NCBI RefSeq assembly: GCF_905171765.1
Contig: NC_053390.1
Span: forward strand, 577,866,471-577,930,470
Direction of reading: 5' to 3'
DNA: 64,000 bases
From: Bufo bufo
Taxonomy: Eukaryota; Chordata; Amphibia; Anura; Bufonidae
The first letter of the stretch is position 1, and each line of letters starts with the position of its first letter. This document shows positions 54,912 through 64,000 of this stretch, piece by piece. The translations under genes were made by a program, and so were the position numbers. Under the pieces are notes generated by a model. It did not search any database. It saw only the letters and a list, made by a program, of their open reading frames with translations, and was not told the DNA's origin.

Positions 54912-55589
54912 TTGTACTGCATGAAACGGTATATAGTGAAGTCATTGTCCATCCTAATTTATTAATTGCTATTATTATAATGATTGGAGCTGTGTTTTCT
55001 AATACATTGTTACATATCCCTTTTGGATAAGAGCTTATTTACAAATTCCCTTCCTAGACATTGAATTAAATTATAGCATTTTGACTGGGAGTGGTGGCTA
55101 CAGATTTTTATCTATATCAATGTCTATCCAGAGTCTCTATATCTGAAACCTAAATGCTATAATGTTTTATTAAGAATTTAGCACCAAATCTTTGATGTAG
55201 GTGTGGTGTTCAAAAGTGGGCATTTACTTTAAGTGCATCGATGTCCTTACATTATTTACAAATGGTCAGTGAGACCAAAGAAGCCTTTAATTACATGTGC
55301 ATTTGACTTCTCACATAAAACATAACTTTTATTTTTGTCTAACATATCTATTGACTAGTAAAAATATCTTAAAACTCTCAGCTGTGTCACTTTGTTTTTG
55401 TTGAGTCAATATTTTTTGTAACACTGTTACTCCCACAGTGTTATAATACAATGTAGCAATTGCAGGGGTATGATGAGCTATTTCACAAACTTGCTACAAT
55501 CATCCTTTTCTTCTGTCCCTGCGCTACTTGTGCTCCTGATTTTATGTTCTATTTCTAATCCCTCATGACACGCTGTCTAAAAACAACTC
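54912..55589. other. Intergenic DNA, nothing recognised
   Basis: AT-rich sequence without identifiable repeat ends, splice context or coding potential. Confidence 0.35.
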
Positions 55590-55950
55590 AAGCACTGCCC
55601 CCCGACATTTTTCGCCAGCTAACCTGGCATCTTCAGGGGATTCGGGCAGAATGTGCTTTGAGGGGGGCGGGGATGATCTTTTGAATCTTCTGTCATGACA
55701 TCATTAATTTTAACAAACTATCTATTTCTTTAATGTTCGCATGTCTGAAAATGGGGTGAGCAACGGGAGCGCTGATTGTAAACCTCCCGTCTCTTTTCTC
55801 CTCCGCCTACATGACGTGTTGCTTCATTCATCAGGCTACTAGCTCCCGCAGGTTCATGAGCATAATTACGCACTTATACATCGCGCTGTGATGGATCTTG
55901 TAGTGCGCATGTCTCAGGACTTTCTTTCTTCACAGGTTTGTGCAGCACGA
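55590..55950 (-). mobile_element. Penelope-like terminal repeat with hammerhead-like core
   Basis: On the minus strand CTGAAGA (55636-55630), a stem GCCAG/CTGGC with a short GTTAG-type loop, and GAAA (55613-55610) reproduce the conserved core of a hammerhead ribozyme, CUGANGA-stem II-GAAA. Flanking CTGCCC and GGGCAG (about 55644 and 55598) can pair as an outer stem. Similar cores lie in the palindromes at 4895 and 63787. Such ribozymes are known in Penelope-like retroelement terminal repeats. No protein-coding part is recognised. The right boundary is approximate. Confidence 0.45.
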
Positions 55951-55952
55951 TG

Positions 55953-56103
55953 GAGCAGACAGGCTAGTCAGGAGTGCAAGACCAACTGGAGTCAGCCACA
56001 CCTCCAGTTTCAGTACAACTGCAAAAAAAGGGGGTCAGTCAGCACATCCCAATGTGCAGGTGCACGCTGCCATGGTCTTGCACTCCTGACTAGCCTGTCT
56101 GCC
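55953..56103. repeat. Inverted repeat, about 30-bp arms
   Basis: The arms GCAGACAGGCTAGTCAGGAG...TGCAAGAC and GTCTTGCACTCC...TGACTAGCCTGTCTGC are exact inverses separated by about 90 bp. It may be the end of a foldback element; no target duplication was identified. Confidence 0.75.
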
Positions 56104-56159
56104 CCATAGGTTGATTTTAATTAGAGTAAGTATTAAAGCTGTAGACTGCTCTCGTATTT

Positions 56160-56335
56160 ATTGGAAGCTATTTGGCACCAGGAGAGGTATAGAGAGGGCT
56201 CAGCATGCATGTTGGTACCTGCATCCCTGGTTTTAATGGAGGCCGTTATGGCACCAAAAATAGTGAAAAGCAAAGTGAACCCAGCATGCATGTGTAACCT
56301 GCACTACCTGAATTCTATGGTGGCCATTATGGCAC
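56160..56335. repeat. Two imperfect tandem units (~85-90 bp)
   Basis: The blocks CAGCATGCATGT...CCTGCAT...GG(C/A)GGCC(G/A)TTATGGCAC occur twice (about 56201-56255 and 56281-56336). The hAT element at 56344 inserted at the end of the second unit. Confidence 0.5.
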
Positions 56336-56689
56336 ATAATAGGTAGAGATGTCGCGAACATAAAATTTTCCGTTCGCGAATGGGGAACGCGAATTTTCGC
56401 GGGTGGGTGAACCGCCATAGACTTCAATAGGCAGGTGAATTTTAAAACCCACAGGGACTCTTTCTGGCCACAATAGTGATGGAAAAGTTGTTTCAAGGGG
56501 ACTAACACCTGGACTGTGGCATGCCGGAGGGGGATCCATGGCAAAACTCCCATGGAAAATTACGTCGTTGACGCAGAGTCTGGTTTTAATCCATTAAGGG
56601 CATAAATTACCTAACATTCCTAAATTGTTTGGAATAACGTGCTTTAAAACATCAGGTATGATTTTGTATCGATCAGGTAGTGTAAGGGT

Positions 56690-56960
56690 TACGCCCGCTT
56701 CACAGTGACAGACCAAACTATGACAGACCAAACTCCCTGTTTAACGCACCACAAACAAGCGCAAACTCCCCATTTGCACAAGGTTGGATACCAAGCTAGC
56801 CATGTCCCGTTCCTTGTCATCACTGATGTCATTGAAGGTCTCTTCCTCCACCCAGCCACATACAACACCAAGGGTCCCCGAAAGGTGACAGCAAGCCCCC
56901 TGGGACGCCTGCTGTGTTTGGTCTTCCACCTCCTCAAAGCCACCTTCCTCCTCTGACTCT
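56690..56960 (-). pseudogene. Extra, diverged fragment of hAT transposase gene
   Basis: The minus strand repeats the segment found at about 58607-58815 with many differences: EDQTQQASQGACCHLSGTL versus EDQPQQASLGARCHLSGTR, then GVVCGWVEE, DISDDKERDM and SNLVQMGSL. It stands between the left terminus and the real 3' end of the gene, so the element holds two non-identical copies of this segment. It probably came from a deleted derivative of a sister element joined by recombination. It contains none of the catalytic residues and cannot be functional. Confidence 0.75.
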
Positions 56961-56995
56961 TCTTCTTCAGACTCCTCTCTCTGCGTTATTATAAG

Positions 56996-57243
56996 GTGTG
57001 TTAAGTAGTACTATTCCTATCAGTTTAATCCCTGTTACGTCCCCTATCAGGGAACGTGTATATGGAATAGATTTAAGGACCGGGAGATGGAAAAAGATGC
57101 TTGGTCGGTCCTCCTACTTCCAATTTGGGGCACTGCGCGTGCAATCTACTGTGCTACCAGATAGGAGTCGTGTGTTAAGTAGTACTATTCCTATCAGTTT
57201 AATCCCTGTTACGTCCCCTATAAGGGGACGTGTATGGAATAGA
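56996..57243. repeat. 174-bp direct repeat, about 1.4 copies
   Basis: The block GTGTGTTAAGTAGTACTATT...TCAGTTTAATCCCTG...GACGTGTAT...GGAATAGATTT starts at 56996 and again at 57170. The stretch between includes GCGTGCAATCTACTGTGCTA, related to the tandem unit at the other end of the element (61200-61700). Confidence 0.9.
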
Positions 57244-57943
57244 TTTTAGACAACCGCAAAGAGTTGTCAATAGTTGACACACTCATGACATAAATTTTAT
57301 TCCTCTATGCGTCAATCTTGGTGTAGTGATGACTGTGCTGGTACGCACGTTTGGGAGATTGCAGGCGATGGGGTTTTTTCAAAGCCTATGGTCGTGCTGA
57401 GGTAGTTCAGTGACAGTTAAGTGACCCAGAAAACAATGATTCTGCAGTGTGGGCCCATTGTTGGCCTAGTAGGCTTTAATGATCACCTTAGATGATCACA
57501 AAGAAAATTAATGTTTTTTCTATGCAAAGTTATCCAGCCGATCGCTTTTGGTCTGTTCACAATGAAGCAACGACCTTATCATCTGGGGTGTGCCAACATT
57601 GCCATAGCCAACTCATAGAGGTGTACGGATACGCAAGCCCCTTCACCACAACAAGGTAACGATCAGGAAGGGGAATTGACACATGTATGTGCCTTTTTTT
57701 TGTTTTGTTTTTGCAGCCACAGTGCAGCACCAGAGGCCCGAAAAATTAGGCATGTACACATGCCTGAAAAATTTGGTATTGTTGCAGCCACTGCAACACT
57801 AAACCACTAAACCACTAAAACATTGCGGCTTGAACCCTAGTTGGTGGCGGATAAGTCACGCAAGTCACCCGGCATTCAGAGATAAAATACAGCAGCGTGT
57901 GGACCATTTTTAGTCCAAGGCAGCTCATCTCATCAGGCCTTTT

Positions 57944-60900
57944 TTAGTCGAATGTATCACCCACTGTCAGTCCCTTCGGGATCCATGCCTCATTCATCTT
58001 AATAAAGGTGAGGTAATCTAGACTTTTTTGACCTAGGCGACTTCTCTTCTCAGTGACCATACCTCCTGCTACACTGAAGGTCCTTTCTGACAGGACACTT
58101 GAAGCGGGGCAGGCCAGAAGTTCTATCGCAAATTGGGATAGCTCAGGCCACAGGTCAAGCCTGCACACCCAGTAGTCAAGGGGTTCATCGCTCCTCAGAG
58201 TGTCGATATCTGCAGTTAAGGCGAGGTAGTCTGCTACCTGTCGGTCAAGTCGTTCTCGGAGGGTGGACCCCGAAGGGCTGTGGCGATGCGTAGGACTTAA
58301 AAAGGTCTGCATGTCCTCCATCAACAACACGTCTGTAAAGCGTCCTGTCCTTGCCGGCGTGGTCGTGGTAGGAGGAGGATTACTTTCACCTCTTCCCCTG
58401 TTAGATTCCCGTTGTGCTGTGACATCACCCTTATACGCTGTCTAAAGCATACTTTTTATGCTGCATCCTTTCCGACTTGCGGTAATTCGGTAACATTTCA
58501 GGCACTTTCTGCTTATACCGGGGGTCTAGTAGCGTGGCCACCCAGTACAGGTCGTTCTCCTTCAGCCTTTTTATACGAGGGTCCCTCAACAGGCACGACA
58601 GCATGAAAGACCCCATTTGCACAAGGTTGGATGCCGAGCTACTCATGTCCCGTTCCTCGTCCTCAGTGATCTCACTGAAGGTATGTTCTTCCCCCCCAGC
58701 CACGTACAACACCACGGGTACCAGATAGGTGACAACGAGCACCCAGGGATGCCTGCTGTGGTTGGTCTTCCTCCTCCTCCTCAAAGCCACATTCCTCCTC
58801 TTCCTCACACTCCTCTCCCAGCGTTGCCGCAGGTCCAGCAAGCGATGCTGATAAGGCTGTTTCTGGTGGTGATGGTGACCACAACTCTTCCTCTTCATGC
58901 TCATCTACGGCCTGATCCAGCACTCTTCGCAGGGCACGCTCCAGGAAGAAAACAAATGGGATGATGTCGCTGATGGTGCCTTCGGTGCGACTGACTAGGT
59001 TTGTCACCTCCTCAAAAAGACGCATGAGCCTACAGGCATTGCGCATGAGCGTCCAGTAACGTGGCAAAAAAATTCCCAGCTCCGCAGAGGTTGTCCTAGC
59101 ACCCCGGTCATACAAATATTCGTTGATGGCTTTTTCTGGTTGGAACAGGCGGTCGAACATTAGGAGTGTTGAATTCCAACGTGTCCGGCTGTTGCAAATC
59201 AAGCCCCTCACTGGCATGTTGTTTCGCCGCTGGATATCTGAAAAGTGCGCCATGGCCGTGTAGGAACACCTGAAATGGCCACACACCTTCCTGGCCTGCT
59301 TGAGGACGTCCTGTAAGCCTGGGTACTTATGCACAAAGCGTTGTATGATCAGATTACACACATGTGCCATGCACGGCACATGTGTCAACTTGCCCAAATT
59401 CAATGCCACCAACAAATTGCTTCCGTTGTCACACACCACTTTGCCGATCTCCAGTTGGTGCGGACTCAGCCACTGATCCACCTGTGTGTTCAGGGCAGAC
59501 AGGAGTATTGGTCCGGTGTGACTCTTTGCTTTCAGGCAAGTCAACCCCAAGACGGCGTGACACTGTCGTATCCGGGATGTGGAATAGCCCCTGGGAGCTG
59601 GGGGGGTGCCGTTGATGTGGAGCAAGATGCAGCAGCAGAAGAGGACTCAGCCGAGAAGGTTATGGAAGAGGATGGAGTAGGAGGAGTAGAGGAGGTGGCA
59701 GCAGGCCTGCCTGCAAGTCGTGGCGGTGTCACCAACTCCTCTGCAGAGCCACGCATTACATGCTTGGCAGCCGTCAGCAGGTTTACACAATGCGCAGTGT
59801 AGGTGATATACCTGCCCTGACCGTGCTTTGCAGACCAGGTATCAGTGGTCAGATGGACCCTTGCCCCAACACTGTGTGCCAGACATGCCATTACTTCCTT
59901 TTGCACAATCGAGTACAGGTTGGGGATTGACTTTTGTGCAAAGAAATTTCGGCCGGGTACCTTCCACTGCGGTGTCCCAATAGCTACAAATTTTTGGAAG
60001 GCCTCAGACTCCACCAGCTTGTATGGTAAAAGCTGGCGGGCTAATAGTTCCGACAAGCCAGCTGTCAGACGCCGGGAAGGGGGTGACTCTGTGACATTGG
60101 CTTCTTACGCTTACATTTCCTTGACAGACACCTGACTGTGGGCAGATGAGCAGGAACTGCTCAAGGCGAGAGACGAAGTGGCGGATGGTTGAGAGGGGGC
60201 AAGGAGGACAGCAGTGGTTGACGTGGCTGAATATGCTGGACCAGGAGGAGGATGGCGGCTTTGAGTTTGTGGGCTGCTTGTACTCATGTGTTGATCCCAT
60301 AGGCGTTTGTGATGTGCGATCATGTGCCTTCGCAAAGCAGTTGTACCTAGGTGGTTGTTGGACTTCCCACGACTCAGTTTCTTTTGGCACAGGTTTACAA
60401 ATTGCATCGCTGTTGTCAGAGGCAGACGCACAAAGAAAATGCCACACTGCTGAGCTCTGCAATGACGGCATTCTGGTGGTGGCAAAAGCATGCGTTGATT
60501 GGCGTGCTGTCTGGCTGACCCCGGGTGCCGATGCATGCTGTCTGACTGTGCCACTAGCTCCTTGCGACGACCTCCCCCTGCTTCCAACTCGTCTCCTCCT
60601 CCTCTCTGTCTCCCCATCAGAACTTTCCCCCTGTTCTTCTTCTCTTCGAGCAGGCACCCTTGTGACATCCACGGACACATCGTCATCATCAACCGCTTCA
60701 CTTGTATCTGACAACTCAGCAAAGGAAGCAGCAGCGGGTACAACATCATCATCATCATCACACCGTACGTCCATGTGTGTAATGCTGCCTGACTGAGACA
60801 TATCCCTGTTATCTATATCCTCTGGCAATAATGGTTGTGCATCACTCATTTCTTCCAACTGATGTGTAAATAACTCCTCTGACAGATCAAGTGAAGCGGC

Positions 60901-61170
60901 TGTGGTGCTAGTGTTGGTGGTGGCGGCAGGCGGGCGAGTGGTAACTTGAGAGGTGCCCGAAGCTGAGCTGGAGGAGGATGGTGCGTCAAGGTTCCGAGCG
61001 GAAGCTGTAGAAGATTGGGTGTCCTGTGTTAGCCAGTCAACTATGTCCTCAGAACTTTTCGAGTTCAGGGTACGTGGCCTCTGAACACTGGGCATTATTC
61101 TAGGGCCAAAGAGAATCACAGCATCATGACCACGACGGCCCCTGCGGGATGGCCTGCCTCTGCCTGTCAT
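57944..61170 (-). pseudogene. hAT transposase (BED finger, RNase H-like core, dimerisation domain), frameshifted
   Basis: This enzyme excises and reinserts hAT elements, making 8-bp duplications. It reads from the ATG at 61170 (MTGRGRPSRRGRRG). An acidic, serine-rich N-terminal region leads to a BED zinc finger beginning SSAVWHFL..SDNSDAIC. A 1-bp insertion near 60392 falls at the second cysteine, and the finger continues in another frame (CQKKLSRGKSNNHLGTTALR, RHMIAHH). Next come ARQLLPYKLVESEAF and the first catalytic block TTDTWSAKHG (~59875). The frame then changes to that holding VCDNGSNLLVAL..PCMAHVCN (second Asp) and SRTRWNSTLLMFDRL. An acidic insert and another shift near 58680-58780 follow, then LYWVATLLDPRYK. 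The last segment has WPELSQFAIELLACPASSVL and SERTFSVAGG (catalytic Glu in the dimerisation domain). All domains are present in order; several frameshifts and stops disable it. Confidence 0.92.
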
Positions 61171-61204
61171 TTTTTTTAAATTTGTTTAGTTGTACTATGC
61201 GTGC

Positions 61205-61700
61205 AAGCTACTGTGACACCAGATATGAGATGCGCTGGTGACACTATGCACTTGCAGCAGGGCCTTAAACACATAAACACGTGAAGGCAACTTTCTGCTA
61301 TTTATTCACAGTCCAAATTTTTTATATTTTTAAAATGTAATCTACTGTGACACCAGATACGAGTTGCACTGGTGACACTATGCACTTGCAGCTGGGCCTT
61401 AAACACACAAAGACGTGTGTGCAACTGACTGCTATTTATTCACAGTCAAAATTGTTGTTTTTCTTTAAATGTAATCTACTGTGACACCAGATATGAGTAG
61501 CACTGGTGACACTATGCACTTGCAGGGCATGAAACACACGCGCATGTCGGCAACTGACTGCTATTATATTACAGTCCAAAAAGTTTATTTTTATTTTTTA
61601 AATGCAAGCTACTGTGACACCAGATATGAGTGGTGGCACTGGGCAAGTGGGCACAGTATACGCTGTGAGCCTGACACACACTCTGGCAGGAAACTGCAAT
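61205..61700. repeat. Tandem repeats, ~134-bp unit, about 3.5 copies
   Basis: CTACTGTGACACCAGATA begins at 61208, 61342, 61476 and 61609, giving periods of 134, 134 and 133 bp. Each unit also has GGTGACACTATGCACTTGCA and an A/T-rich spacer. The array lies just upstream of the transposase start codon, so it could hold promoter or transposase-binding sites (inference). Confidence 0.93.
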
Positions 61701-62139
61701 TAGATTACACAGGAAAAAAAAAAAAGCAGACTGATGTTCTAGCCCTAAAAAGGGCTTTTTGGGGTGCTGTCCTTACAGCAGAGATCAGATGAGTCTTTCA
61801 GGACTGTAGTGGACACTGAATACACTAGCCTAGCTATCGATTTCCCTATTAAATCAGCATCAGCTACACTGTCCCTCCTCTCACTAAGAATGCAGCTTCC
61901 AAATGAATCTAAAATGGATGCTGTCCAGGAGGTGGGAGGGTCTGGGAGGGAGGGTATGATGCTGATTGGCTGGAATGTGTCTGCTGACTGTGAGGTACAG
62001 GGTCAAAGTTTACACAATGATGACGAATAGGGGGCGGACCGAACATCGCATATGTTCGCCCGCCGTGGCGAACGCGAACAAGCTATGTTCGCCGGGAACT
62101 ATTCGCCGGCAAATAGTTCGGGACATCTCTAATAATAGG

Positions 62140-62778
62140 TAGTATTTAGTGTTAGGTTCCCATGTTATAGAGATCACCTTGATGTTTGGCAGACGGGCCC
62201 AAATAATTTTGTACAAAGTGTATTTGCCAAGAATCTCAAATTTGCTAAATAAGCGTAGCATTAGCACCAAAATGTTTTCTATAATTATGGCATTATTGTT
62301 TTTATTTGTGTTTGCAGAGTGCTGTTGCATTGTTTTTTTTTATTTTTGTAATTTTTTCAGCATCATAGGCACAAGTTGTAATAGCACCAATTCGGGGTAC
62401 AAATAATCAAAAGAAAAACTTATTATGAAGTTTTGGCTTTGCTGTTTATTTTTTCGTTTTTATGGCATCCACCATGTAGTATAAATAAAATATCTTTATT
62501 CTGCAGGCAGTACAATGTACACTGTATAAATACACACATTATATAATTATTGACAAATAAAACGCACCTAGATAGAAATGTTGGTTTGATACAAAACTGA
62601 AGATACAGGCAAGTCTCAGGCAGATATGTACAGTAAATGACTATAGGTGTGGTCTGATTAGACACTGAGTTTTGCCACAAGTGTATATACAAGCGCTTTT
62701 CCCACAGCCCTATTAAAGGATTTCAGAGAATACTTTTGGGTAGTGTACATCTTGCTAAGACATCGCTGACTGCTAGAC
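62140..62778. other. Intergenic DNA
   Basis: It continues the sequence interrupted by the hAT element. AT-rich, with open frames of low complexity on both strands and no recognisable domain. Confidence 0.35.
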
Positions 62779-62855
62779 ATGCCCCTGCAATGCACTCATG
62801 TTGCCCAGTTGACAGACTTTGAGAAGAGGCACATCACTGGACTTTTGATGAATGC

Positions 62856-63298
62856 TAGTGTTGATCGAGCACCAGTGCTCGTGTGCTCGAGTAGAACACT
62901 TCGCAATGCTCGGGTGTTCTACCGAGCACCCGAGCACAATGGAAGTCAATGGGAGAACCGCAGGCACCCCCTGCTCTGAAGAGGGGAGGGTGTCGGGACT
63001 CTAGTTTGGCTTAGTCCCTGCTCTGACTCCATATATAGCTATATCCATATATGGAGTCAGTGCTTGGGGACATCCCAGTGTATTAAAATCTAATTTATGA
63101 AAATTTCTGCCGGGATTTTAACTCCAAACGTTGTACATTTGAGGCAAGGACCTTATCCACTCAGCTATAAAGCTAAATGCTAAACTGTGTCAGAAAAACC
63201 TCATAGAAGTTTCTTATGTAGTGAGTATTTCAGATGTGCCGAGCATAGCGATGCTCAAGCTGAACTGGTGTTCGGCCAAGCATGCTTGATAAACACTA
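62856..63298. mobile_element. hAT MITE, 443 bp, perfect 8-bp duplication ATGAATGC
   Basis: The ends TAGTGTTGATCGAGC and GCTTGATAAACACTA are inverted relatives. ATGAATGC lies on both sides (62848-62855, 63299-63306). Internal inverted GTGCTCG/CGAGCAC motifs occur near the left end and CTCCATATAT...ATATGGAG near 63025. It contains a tRNA-derived SINE fragment. Confidence 0.9.
63063..63185 (-). mobile_element. tRNA-derived S​INE fragment inside the hAT MITE
   Basis: The minus strand shows the A-box-like AGCTGAGTGGATAAGG and the B-box-like GGAGTTAAAATCCCGGC, with the same tRNA-like spacing as the copies near 44.2 and 45.0 kb. B-box changes make pol III use doubtful. Confidence 0.6.
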
Positions 63299-63371
63299 AT
63301 GAATGCTCAATCTAGGTAGTTTTGACCTAGCTGTTAGAAGGTGTTGTGAGCAGTGGTTACGTAAAGGCATG

Positions 63372-63640
63372 TGCAGTAGCCGGGTGTGGGGTGGGTCAAA
63401 CACTACGCTGGGTCCCCCAGACACTGCAGAGGTGTCACCATGTGGTGCTGCTCTCCAGGTGGGATGTAAGACGTTGTGCATGTGGGAAATAAGTCAAGAG
63501 AGACAGGGTCTGTAATAAACCAGTGTGTTTCTTTACTGAAGGAATTCAGATGCAAAACAATACAGGCAAGTCATAGAGCTTGCTTCTCCAGTCTGGCAGA
63601 AGAAGTGTTTGATGCTGAGGAAATTTAAAAAATATTTTGG
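63372..63640 (-). mobile_element. LTR-like fragment, related to 18657-19300
   Basis: It starts TGCAGTAGCCGGGT (compare TGCAGTGGCCGAGT) and shares GAGGTGTCACCA, TGCTGCTCTCC, GATGTAAGACG, GGAAATAAGT and TTTCTTTACTG with the copy at 18657. It is cut near 63640, before the next palindromic block. Only the first ~270 bp are present. Confidence 0.5.
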
Positions 63641-63786
63641 AAGGCACTCCGTTATTTGAAGGGGAGTATAATAACCCCAAATGGAGGTGCTCAATGGAGG
63701 GACAGTCACGTCACTATATCAATATAATATAAATCCACGGCACACTCATATGACATTTAGTAGAATAGAATTTATTGTGTTGTAAA

Positions 63787-64000
63787 CACCAACTTGGTAT
63801 TTGTGTAACAGAAAAGTAGGGCCAACGTTTCGGTCCGAACTGGACCTTGATCACGGCCTTATCTCTCAGAAGCGATGTGTAGTCGTTGGTGGTACTACCA
63901 ACGACTACACATCGCTTCTGAGAGATAAGGCCGTGATCAAGGTCCAGTTCGGACCGAAACGTTGGCCCTACTTTTCTGTTACACAAATACCAAGTTGGTG
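63787..64000 (+). mobile_element. Penelope-like palindrome, running off the window
   Basis: 63787-63890 and 63897-64000 are exact inverted copies over 104 bp with a 6-nt centre (GGTACT), continuing past the end. The right arm carries GTGATCA, the stem GGTCC/GGACC with loop AGTTC, then GAAAC (63933-63960), a hammerhead-like core with two changes in the CUGANGA box. The sequence from about 63650 on the left likely belongs to the same terminal repeat. Confidence 0.5.

Larger units (their letters stand above)
56344..62131 (-). mobile_element. 5.8-kb hAT transposon with perfect 8-bp duplication ATAATAGG
   Basis: The inverted ends TAGAGATGTCGCGAAC and GTTCGGGACATCTCTA are flanked by identical ATAATAGG (56336-56343, 62132-62139). 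It encodes a BED-finger hAT transposase on the minus strand. Sub-terminal features: a 174-bp tandem pair at 56996-57243 and ~134-bp tandem repeats at 61205-61700. A diverged second fragment of the transposase gene lies at 56690-56960. This appears to be a once-autonomous element of the Ac-like group, now with frame-breaking mutations. Confidence 0.93.
62779..63371 (+). pseudogene. Tc1 transposase N-terminal fragment split by a hAT MITE
   Basis: Before the insertion the frame reads MPLQCTHVAQLTDFEKRHITGLLMN, the helix-turn-helix start of a Tc1 family. After the MITE (resuming at 63307) it continues in a decayed form, with stops and a frameshift, to text corresponding to VVSSGYVKACA. The basic linker and catalytic domain are missing because an LTR-like segment begins at 63372. 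No terminal repeat is visible on the left. It cannot encode a working protein. Confidence 0.6.

Noticed and set aside
60146..60796. 216-codon plus-strand frame inside the hAT element
   Set aside because: It is antisense to the acidic N-terminal part and BED finger of the transposase; no independent signature.
61205..61700. CRISPR-like array of repeats
   Set aside because: Units are ~134 bp and almost contiguous, with no short repeat/unique spacer pattern, and lie inside a eukaryotic transposon.

Overview
This window reads as nuclear DNA from a large-genome vertebrate, most likely a frog or toad (anuran amphibian). That is an inference. It rests on the mix of Tc1 (DD34E) transposons, BED-finger hAT elements, L2 and CR1 LINEs, Penelope-like inverted terminal blocks, solo LTRs, and many short inverted-repeat elements built around TTAA, TA or 8-bp target duplications. 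There are no operons, no rRNA, no intact tRNA genes and no CRISPR array. I found no complete host gene. One 137-bp minus-strand block at 49268-49404 looks like an internal coding exon.

Layout. 0-5 kb: the cut end of a GC-rich foldback element, a rearranged DD41D mariner-type element with 500-bp inverted arms, a TTAA MITE, a second GC-rich foldback element and a palindromic Penelope-like block. 5.2-8.4 kb: two nearly full-length Tc1 copies placed 5' end to 5' end, 13 bp apart. 8.7-14.6 kb: a hAT-like relic, a truncated Tc1, and a 3.1-kb TTAA element (copy A) that splits a tyrosine-recombinase fragment. 15.2-18.7 kb: an L2 LINE holding a second L2 and two MITEs. 18.7-25.4 kb: an LTR-like segment, an inverted copy of the 3-kb family (copy B), a foldback, and a full-length Tc1 with four nonsense codons. 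25.4-31.1 kb: a Tc1 host interrupted by a solo LTR and by TTAA elements, which themselves contain copy C and another solo LTR. 31.2-40.1 kb: further Tc1 relics, hAT MITEs and AT-rich single-copy DNA that resembles conserved noncoding sequence. 43.4-45.2 kb: a hAT element with an 8-bp duplication, carrying tRNA-derived SINE pieces and a TTAA MITE. 46-51.4 kb: MITEs, the candidate exon, and a CR1 LINE broken by a solo LTR. 51.4-54.9 kb: copy D inside a TTAA MITE. 55.6-64 kb: a Penelope-like block, a 5.8-kb hAT element with a nearly complete but frame-broken transposase and a perfect 8-bp duplication, a hAT MITE inside a Tc1 fragment, an LTR-like fragment, and a palindrome running off the window.

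The transposases do not form a pathway. They are independent mobile elements at different stages of decay, and their order of insertion can be read from the nesting. The most informative signals are: the four related 2.2-3.1 kb TTAA elements with internal ~345-bp and ~395-bp repeated modules and no visible protein; three Penelope-like blocks carrying hammerhead-ribozyme-like cores; the multi-level nests whose target duplications are still readable; and the possible exon. Family names come from recognising motifs and known consensus features. No database search was run.
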